From contig OY987244.1 of assembly GCA_963920765.1 (NCBI GenBank), positions 8,992,501 to 9,056,500 of the forward strand: a DNA stretch of 64,000 nucleotides. The letters are read 5' to 3'. This DNA is from Ulota crispa (lineage: Eukaryota; Streptophyta; Bryopsida; Orthotrichales; Orthotrichaceae). The notes beneath the pieces are model-generated. The model was not told the origin of the DNA. It was given only the letters and a program-made list of their open reading frames with translations, and made no database searches. Below, one piece after another: positions 58,931 to 64,000 of this stretch. Each line of letters opens with the position of its first letter. Positions within the stretch are counted from its first letter, which is position 1. The translations under genes and the position numbers were made by a program.

Positions 58931-59220
58931 GGTAGTGTTTCTGCATCTGATGAAGTGGGCGACATCGAGAGAAAGAGAGATAGCTCTTGAGGTGGCGTTG
59001 GAGGTTTTAGATTCGGAGTGTCTTACAACCTTCAGCCGCGAGAAGCGGAACATCTGGCTAGACAGAAGGAATTTCTATCGTCAAGTGTGAAGCCTGAGTC
59101 CACGTTGGAATATTGCAAATCTATGACAGCATTCACGGAGAGAACCGTCTGCTTCGAGACAAAGACGCAGAGAAACTCGGCATGTATGAAGATGACCTCA
59201 GTGTAACTCCTAATTCCTAA
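58931..59220 (+). pseudogene. Possible decayed coding exons, family unknown
   Basis: Two adjacent stretches read like protein but lie in different frames and end in stops. At about 58931-59090 a frame without its own start gives HLMKWATSREREIALEVAL, then EKRNIWLDRRNFYRQ and a TGA. At about 59100-59220 another frame gives ENRLLRDKDAEKLGMYEDD and a TAA. A splice joining them would need an intron of about 40 bases, too short for a plant. I do not recognise the family. It could be a frameshifted relic, a part of a gene spliced in a way I could not work out, or chance; confidence is low. Confidence 0.3.
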
Positions 59221-59365
59221 AACAAAGCTGCGGTTAAGAACAGTTGAAGGATGAAAGAGACGACTCAGGATCGTTAAACGGACTTCGAGTTACCGAAGCA
59301 TGGAGACATCTAATAGTATTATTGATCCTTGCGAGCAAAGTATCTCAAAATCACACACTCGAGGT

Positions 59366-59380
59366 CCTAAACCCTAAACC
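59366..59380 (+). promoter_or_regulatory. Telo-box pair
   Basis: CCTAAACCCTAAACC, two overlapping telomere-like motifs, about 730 bases before the release-factor start codon. Such boxes are common in promoters and leaders of plant genes for translation and ribosome assembly. Function here is inferred from motif and context. Confidence 0.5.
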
Positions 59381-59626
59381 TTAAATTCAAAACACTAAAC
59401 ACACATGGTGACAAAGGACGATACATCAAATGATAACGAGGACAAAGAAAAACCAACTATCCAAACGCAACTTCTCAAAGTAACTCAAGAAGGGATAAGA
59501 TTACGCATTCAACGACACAGCGAGATAAGCCTCATCCACAGAGAGAAGATCGAAGCAGTACGGGATCCATGGCTCCGAAAAAAACCATAGAAGAAGCAGC
59601 AAATCATGGATAGAACAATTACTATG

Positions 59627-59640
59627 AACCCTAAACCCTG
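59627..59640 (+). promoter_or_regulatory. Telo-box pair
   Basis: AACCCTAAACCCTG, about 470 bases before the release-factor start codon; second of three such sites. Confidence 0.5.
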
Positions 59641-59880
59641 AGCCCCAACCGATATTGCTATAAATTTTTGACCACTCTCTGTTCCCATATGTTCGCGAGC
59701 CCTCTTGAAGAATTTTGAAGGCGGTTCTGAAATAGCTTTCTTCTGCTCGGCATCCCTTTAATATCCCAGTCGCTGCACTCCCTGCATCCTTTGAAGCGTT
59801 TCAATTGTGATACAGTAGTCGTGAAAAATCCAGTTTTAAGAGTCTTTGACTTTCCTGATGAAACTGAAGAAGGTGAGGCG

Positions 59881-59890
59881 TTTTAGGGTT
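59881..59890 (-). promoter_or_regulatory. Telo-box, reverse orientation
   Basis: TTTTAGGGTT on the plus strand (AACCCTAAAA on the minus), about 220 bases before the release-factor start codon. Confidence 0.45.
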
Positions 59891-60106
59891 AGCTTTCATA
59901 GTTGTAAGGTTTTTCGTCCATGAAGATTATGCTATGTTTGCAATTCCTGCTCTGGTTTTTTGCCAAATGCGATATACAGTATCTTTCTTCAGAGCGCTAC
60001 CCCTCGTTTGGAACTTTTGACCGCGATTCTGAAAATTCATCTCCAACTCCTGTTGTCGGTTTAAGCAAGATCGGCGAGTGGTGTTTAGGGGCTTCGAGGG
60101 TTAAAA

Positions 60107-62159
60107 ATGGGGAAGCCATGGCAATGGCTGAAGATGGCTCCGTTGCTGTACCCTCTCGTGTATGTCCAAGGACAACGACACGTTGTGCGGCCTGCTCCTG
60201 CACTGGCCTGCACAGTTCACAATTCGTCTCTCGCAATTGGTGGTGCGTGTGAAAAGGAGAAGGTTTTCTGGCGAGTCCTGCGAGACTGCCGCTACAGTAG
60301 TGTGCCACCCAAACTAGAGCATGAAGATGGCGAAGAAGAAGAAGAAATAGGGTTTACTGAAGAAGGAGAAAGTTCAGAAGCTTGGAATCCTGAGGAACAC
60401 CGATTGTTTGGTGCAATTCCCAAGCGAGAACAAGCGACAGAGGTAGACTGGCTCAAGTTAACGGATCGAGAACTGCAGACGCAATGCAGAACGGAGACGC
60501 TCCGCTCGTCTGGTCCTGGAGGGCAACACCGAAACAAAACCGAGAGTGCCGTGCGCCTGCTCCATCTGCCGACCGGCTGCGTGGCATTCGTAATACTCTC
60601 CCTCTTTCTCATCTCCTCCTCCGATATTCTGAAGATCCCTTGCTTCAAATTTCATAACAAATCCACTCTTACGATCCATTCACGCTTGTACGAAACTCAT
60701 GTGATGTCCGAAACCCTAGCCCTAAAAAGTCAGCGATGATGATATGTTTAGCTGCCGTTCAGACTTTCGAAGCTTTCCTTGCTTTCTAACATATCTGTTT
60801 CTGCGATGCATTCACGGTTGAAATTCTTCGTATAATTTCTGAAATCCAACGAATTCCTCAAACCCTAATGTGCCATTTTGTCACTTCGACATGACAGGCG
60901 GCAGAGGATCGATCCCAACATAAGAACCGGATCAAGGCTTTCAAGAGGTTGAGGGAGGTGATTGCCTTGGAAGGTGACTGTCTTTTGTGTCACAAGTTCA
61001 TCCGGATATTCCCTCTTGGGTTTTTGTGTAAATTTGAAGGGTTTCTCAATTTGAACAATTTAGAGCTCCTCAAAATCTGTGAGAGTATTACTACTACAAC
61101 TACTACTACAACTACTACTGCTACTCAAGAATGCTATGTTTCTTCCTGCTGTTCCAAGCTGTTTTTCCAAGCTATTTTTTAAGATTGATGCTGATGTGGC
61201 AGTATGGTGGTAATTGGAATTGGGTTTGTGGGTAGTTAGGCGGCCAGTAGAATTGGAAGATTACAAACCTCCTCTTGACCTGATGCGCATACTGCCGGCT
61301 GTACCCAAGGCGTCGAGAAAGAGAGAAGGAGGCCAAAAAATTGGTCCAAACCATGACGATTTTGTCCAGGTTTTCTTTCTTTCTCAGTAATAATGCCATT
61401 TGACGTTCTCCATTGTAGAAATCTTCATTCTCTTTACCCCGTGGTAAGCTTACCTAATTTTCTCATATGCAACGAAAGGTTCTTCCTGTGTAGAAATTTC
61501 ATGCGGCCCATCTGAATGTTTTGCAGTGACTTCGAAGCAACTTTGCGTACTTTTAGCTAGTTTGTAGTAGTTCAGTGGACCTGGAAGTCAAAACCTACAT
61601 TATTACTCTTAAGGTTTCCTCCTTTGCTTTGAAGGAGCAATCTAAGGCCAAGCACTCTTTTAAAATGGCCTCGTGACAGGGTATTCAGCCATTGCTGGAC
61701 TTGCTTGGAGCTACGAAGGGCTCTATCTCGGAATGCGCTGCAGTTCTCGGGTAACTGACAAACCCAAGTGGTGTCCATACCAGTTTCTCATGCAACGGTA
61801 TAGCTAGCTAGTTCTGGGAAACTTAATCCTGAATGACGAAGAGTTTATTGTTTGGAAATGACCATGAATAAAAATATGAAACCCATTTTGGAATTTCAGG
61901 GGTTTTCTTCCTGATTGTATGGTTTATGATGGCTTTCAGGATAAGCACCGGGGCGCTTTCAAGACTTATAGTATCGAATAGGACGCTCTGGAAGGGAGTC
62001 AACAATCTGCGAGCAGCTTATGTACGATTCTGCAACTGGCTACTGATTCATGGACTGTGCTCTTTTGTCGAGGTTGCTTTTTATGAAACTTTTGCAGAAA
62101 GTTTCTCTAACTTGTGTGTCTTGTTTTTGCAGAATTTGAAAGCACTTCGCGGAGATTGA
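60107..62159 (+). CDS. Class I release-factor-like protein (GGQ domain)
   Basis: Predicted organellar translation protein with the catalytic loop of class I peptide chain release factors, which hydrolyses peptidyl-tRNA on the ribosome. Six exons: 60107-60589, 60898-60973, 61236-61369, 61680-61750, 61940-62021 and 62133-62159; all introns GT/AG, total 873 bases, 290 residues plus TGA. An in-frame TAG at 60086-60088 makes the ATG at 60107 the first possible start (Met-11 is an alternative). The first 60 or so residues are basic and serine/alanine-bearing, compatible with a transit peptide. [18 protein letters not shown] at 134-151 holds the GGQ (138-140), and EDRSQHKNR follows at 164-172. The codon-recognition domain of true release factors is missing. 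The C-terminal part (about 232-290) has a helix-turn-helix-like stretch, [20 protein letters not shown] (245-264). Intron 2 carries a CTA-type microsatellite. Ribosome rescue is an inference; no substrate specificity is visible. Confidence 0.88.
61087..61125. repeat. Trinucleotide (CTA/CAA) microsatellite
   Basis: ACTACTACAACTACTACTAC and its continuation lie inside intron 2 of the release-factor-like gene; on reading through it would encode a run of Thr (in a 77-residue frame at 60949-61182), but that frame is intronic. Confidence 0.85.
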
Positions 62160-62684
62160 GTTTTTCTTTCATACATTAATAATGTTCGTATTTCAAGCCC
62201 TTGGCTTGATGTAATCAAACTGGACATCGATAGACCTGTCTCAAATTCTATATGGGGTTCAGCAACCCGGAAATGAAGCTCATAGTTGCTTCAAATGTAG
62301 AAAAGTATGTGTTTTGTTCATACCCTTGAACATTTTGTCCTCCATGAGTAATTGCATCTCGGTGCTCATGCAGCTCGCAGGTTTATATTCAGGTGGGGGT
62401 TATCTCGCACCCTGTTTTCTACATGAAACATGTAGAACAAGCCGAGAGGCTCTGTCCTGTAGCACTATGGCATGAACTTTAGTTTGTTTTAACTTTTTAT
62501 TTGCTCGGTTTTTGAGTAAGACTCAAACTTCATCAGGGGTAGCTTCACTCGATGCAAAGCCTTTTTGCAAAGCCTCCTCCCTGCAGTCCAGAGCTAATAA
62601 GGTAGAATAGGAGGGATTCTGTTCTGATCGAAGCGTAAAGCCCACCCCTCAGGCAGCTTTGAGCAGTTATCCAGGAGTACTAGG
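62160..62684. other. 3' flank of the release-factor-like gene
   Basis: Expected 3' untranslated region followed by spacer. No gene, RNA or repeat recognised before the foldback at 62685. Confidence 0.5.
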
Positions 62685-62805
62685 AACCCCATATTCGATC
62701 AATATGGAGTTACATCGGTTATATACGGAGTGTATCTGGACCAATGCAATGTGCAGATACACTCCATATATTATATGCAACTTCATATTGATCGAATATG
62801 GGGTT
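62685..62805. mobile_element. Small foldback MITE next to the tRNA gene
   Basis: Begins AACCCCATATTCGATCAATA and ends TATTGATCGAATATGGGGTT. Inner arms TATACGGAGTGTATCTG and CAGATACACTCCATATA face each other across a turn at about 62741-62752. The same arms, more diverged, form the element at 38836-39093. It lies about 130 bases upstream of tRNA-Ser. Confidence 0.8.
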
Positions 62806-62937
62806 TAGGTCTTAATACAAGAGCTGAAGTGAACAGGGCTATGTTTATTCTTCTGGCTGTTGGAAATATCGAAGCATTGTGGGCAAAAAAGAGAAGATTC
62901 TGGAACATGAAGTTTAGGTGCTTTTCGAGGTCTTCCT

Positions 62938-63019
62938 GTGCTCATGCCGGAGTGGTTATCGGGCATGACTAGAAATCATGTGGGCTTTGCCCGCGCAGGT
63001 TCGAATCCTGCTGAGCACG
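62938..63019 (+). tRNA. tRNA-Ser (anticodon AGA)
   Basis: Folds as a serine tRNA of 82 bases. The acceptor stem GTGCTCA (62938-62944) pairs with TGAGCAC (63012-63018), followed by discriminator G. The anticodon arm ATGA-CTAGAAA-TCAT places AGA at 62971-62973, reading UCU. A long variable arm, GTGGGC-TTT-GCCCGC, is typical of serine tRNAs. The T arm reads CAGGTTCGAATCCTG. No intron, no encoded CCA, as expected for a nuclear gene. The A box resembles the usual form with GGAGTGGTTATC, and GGTTCGAATCC is the B box, so polymerase III transcription is expected. A T run at about 63058-63068 may end the transcript, though it is 40 bases downstream. Confidence 0.95.
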
Positions 63020-63926
63020 TCCTGACTATTGCTTGTATCATCAATGGGTTTTTATTTAATTTTTTTTTCCAGTTTTTTGGAAGAGACAGGTACGGGAAGC
63101 AACTGTGCTACGTTTGTATGCTGGTTGTTTGCATTAAATATAATTTAGATGTTCATTTCTAAGTACAATTGTCGTTAAAATTAACTCAAAACATCATATA
63201 ACAACATTCTCATATAGAGTATACTCATCATTATCATATTGTATACAAATTCTAGTAACATTATAGAGTACGTACGACAGTGCGTGCTGTTTGAACTCAG
63301 TGCACCCATCTCTTATGGTTTTGGTGCCAACACCGTATGTGATATAGAGAAGGTAACGTTATAGAGATTTGGGAGTGTCAAGTTCTCGCTGTTTGTGGCC
63401 AAATTGAGGACCAGCATGGGCACTCAATGTCAAGGAATCTGTAAGAAAATTGAGTGTCTATGCAGGTATCAATGTAACTCAAGTCGGTAACAACACTCCT
63501 AAATGTGCTAAATGTGCTAAATTTTCCAATTTAATACGAAGAATCCCCTCGTTTTTATAGCAACAAAAAGCTCTCTGATAGAAGTTTAATTTGCTAGATT
63601 TTGCCTCAGTTAAAGAATTGCAGAAGATGCTGAGGTTACATACAAGGCCTTGAGAACGACATGTGTTCTACACAACCAAGCAGGAGAAGTGTCGATCTAC
63701 ATTACATGAAAGCAGCGACTCTACCAGAGGCTCTTTTTTGCACTCCAGCTTGTTTACCTAATAAGGCACCTGTTCAAACTTTCTCAGGGTAGCTTAATCC
63801 CCTCCTCCTCCCTGCTAAAAAACTCTGTGCATGATCCGCAGTCTCTTCCTCTAACAAAAACACAAAAAAAGAATACAAAATGGAGCAAGACGTGAGTGCC
63901 GGAGTGGCGCTACATGCAGATGAGCG
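63020..63926. other. Spacer and probable 3' end of the right-edge gene
   Basis: No gene recognised. The right part, from roughly 63600, should include the 3' untranslated region of the minus-strand gene ending at 63927. A short direct repeat (CTAAATGTG twice) sits at about 63499-63518. Confidence 0.5.
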
Positions 63927-64000
63927 TTACTTGGGGTTGGCGCGATCCATGTCGGGGAGCTCCTCCATGGACGTCCACCAGCGCTTGTCTTCCAGAGACG
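63927..64000 (-). CDS. C-terminal end of an unknown protein (partial)
   Basis: On the minus strand the last frame reads EDKRWWTSMEELPDMDRANP, then Lys and TAA (63929-63927). The acidic and aromatic composition, good codon continuity and the abrupt end at a stop look like a genuine C-terminus. Only 23 codons are visible and the gene continues beyond the window. I do not recognise the family. Confidence 0.55.
   Translation of the reverse strand, partial: SLEDKRWWTSMEELPDMDRANPK

Noticed and set aside
59920..60252. 110-residue plus-strand frame with a hydrophobic start before the release-factor gene
   Set aside because: It is out of frame with the conserved GGQ-containing frame and overlaps its first exon; there is an in-frame stop before the true ATG.
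61236..61240. Acceptor at 61240 for release-factor exon 3 (after TTAG)
   Set aside because: It would put a TAG stop in frame; the acceptor after GGGTAG, with exon start 61236, keeps the frame and restores the conserved [10 protein letters not shown].
1..64000. CRISPR arrays, bacterial operons, rRNA genes, LTR retrotransposons, organellar insertions
   Set aside because: No regular spacer arrays, no operon-like gene packing, no rRNA motifs, no paired long direct repeats and no plastid or mitochondrial gene could be recognised by eye; a database search would be needed to exclude short organellar fragments.

Overview
The window looks like nuclear DNA of a land plant, very gene-poor and AT-rich. 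Two spliced protein genes with plant-type relatives (a cationic amino acid transporter and an organelle-type release-factor protein), telo-box promoter motifs of the AAACCCTA kind, a nuclear-type tRNA-Ser and a classical Stowaway MITE all point that way. The exact lineage cannot be fixed from sequence alone; a non-flowering plant is possible, but that is inference from the unusual transposon content.

Layout. Positions 1-20070 are intergenic and packed with short non-autonomous DNA transposons. A GC-richer island at about 20.3-26.2 kb holds the transporter gene (minus strand, 5 coding exons, 24818 to 22158, 613 aa). From 26.2 to about 57.3 kb the sequence is again AT-rich and made of MITEs, foldbacks and minisatellites, with no gene I can support. 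From 58.5 kb to the end the sequence becomes gene-like: possible decayed exons (58.9-59.2 kb), three telo-box motifs, a six-exon release-factor-like gene (60107-62159, plus strand, 290 aa), a tRNA-Ser(AGA) at 62938-63019, and the last 23 codons of an unknown minus-strand gene at the right edge.

The dominant feature is one transposon family, numbered PB1-PB19 here. Its copies begin CCCCTAAAGGACC and end GGTCCTTTAGGGG, and most sit between two copies of TTAA. A TTAA target duplication with CCC...GGG ends is the signature of the piggyBac superfamily. There are 18 delimited copies plus one partial copy, covering roughly 14 kb, mostly 850-950 bp each and none coding. They carry two recurrent internal modules (A and B), and the B end has a small hairpin whose stem sequence differs between copies while pairing is kept. 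The window also holds PIF/Harbinger-type MITEs (TTA/TAA duplications), one Stowaway (TA), a second TA-flanked family of uncertain class, and several large foldbacks.

The protein genes are not functionally linked: one is a membrane amino acid carrier, the other probably acts in organellar translation. Exon borders were derived by hand from splice signals, reading frame and family conservation; in both genes the exon lengths sum to a whole number of codons.
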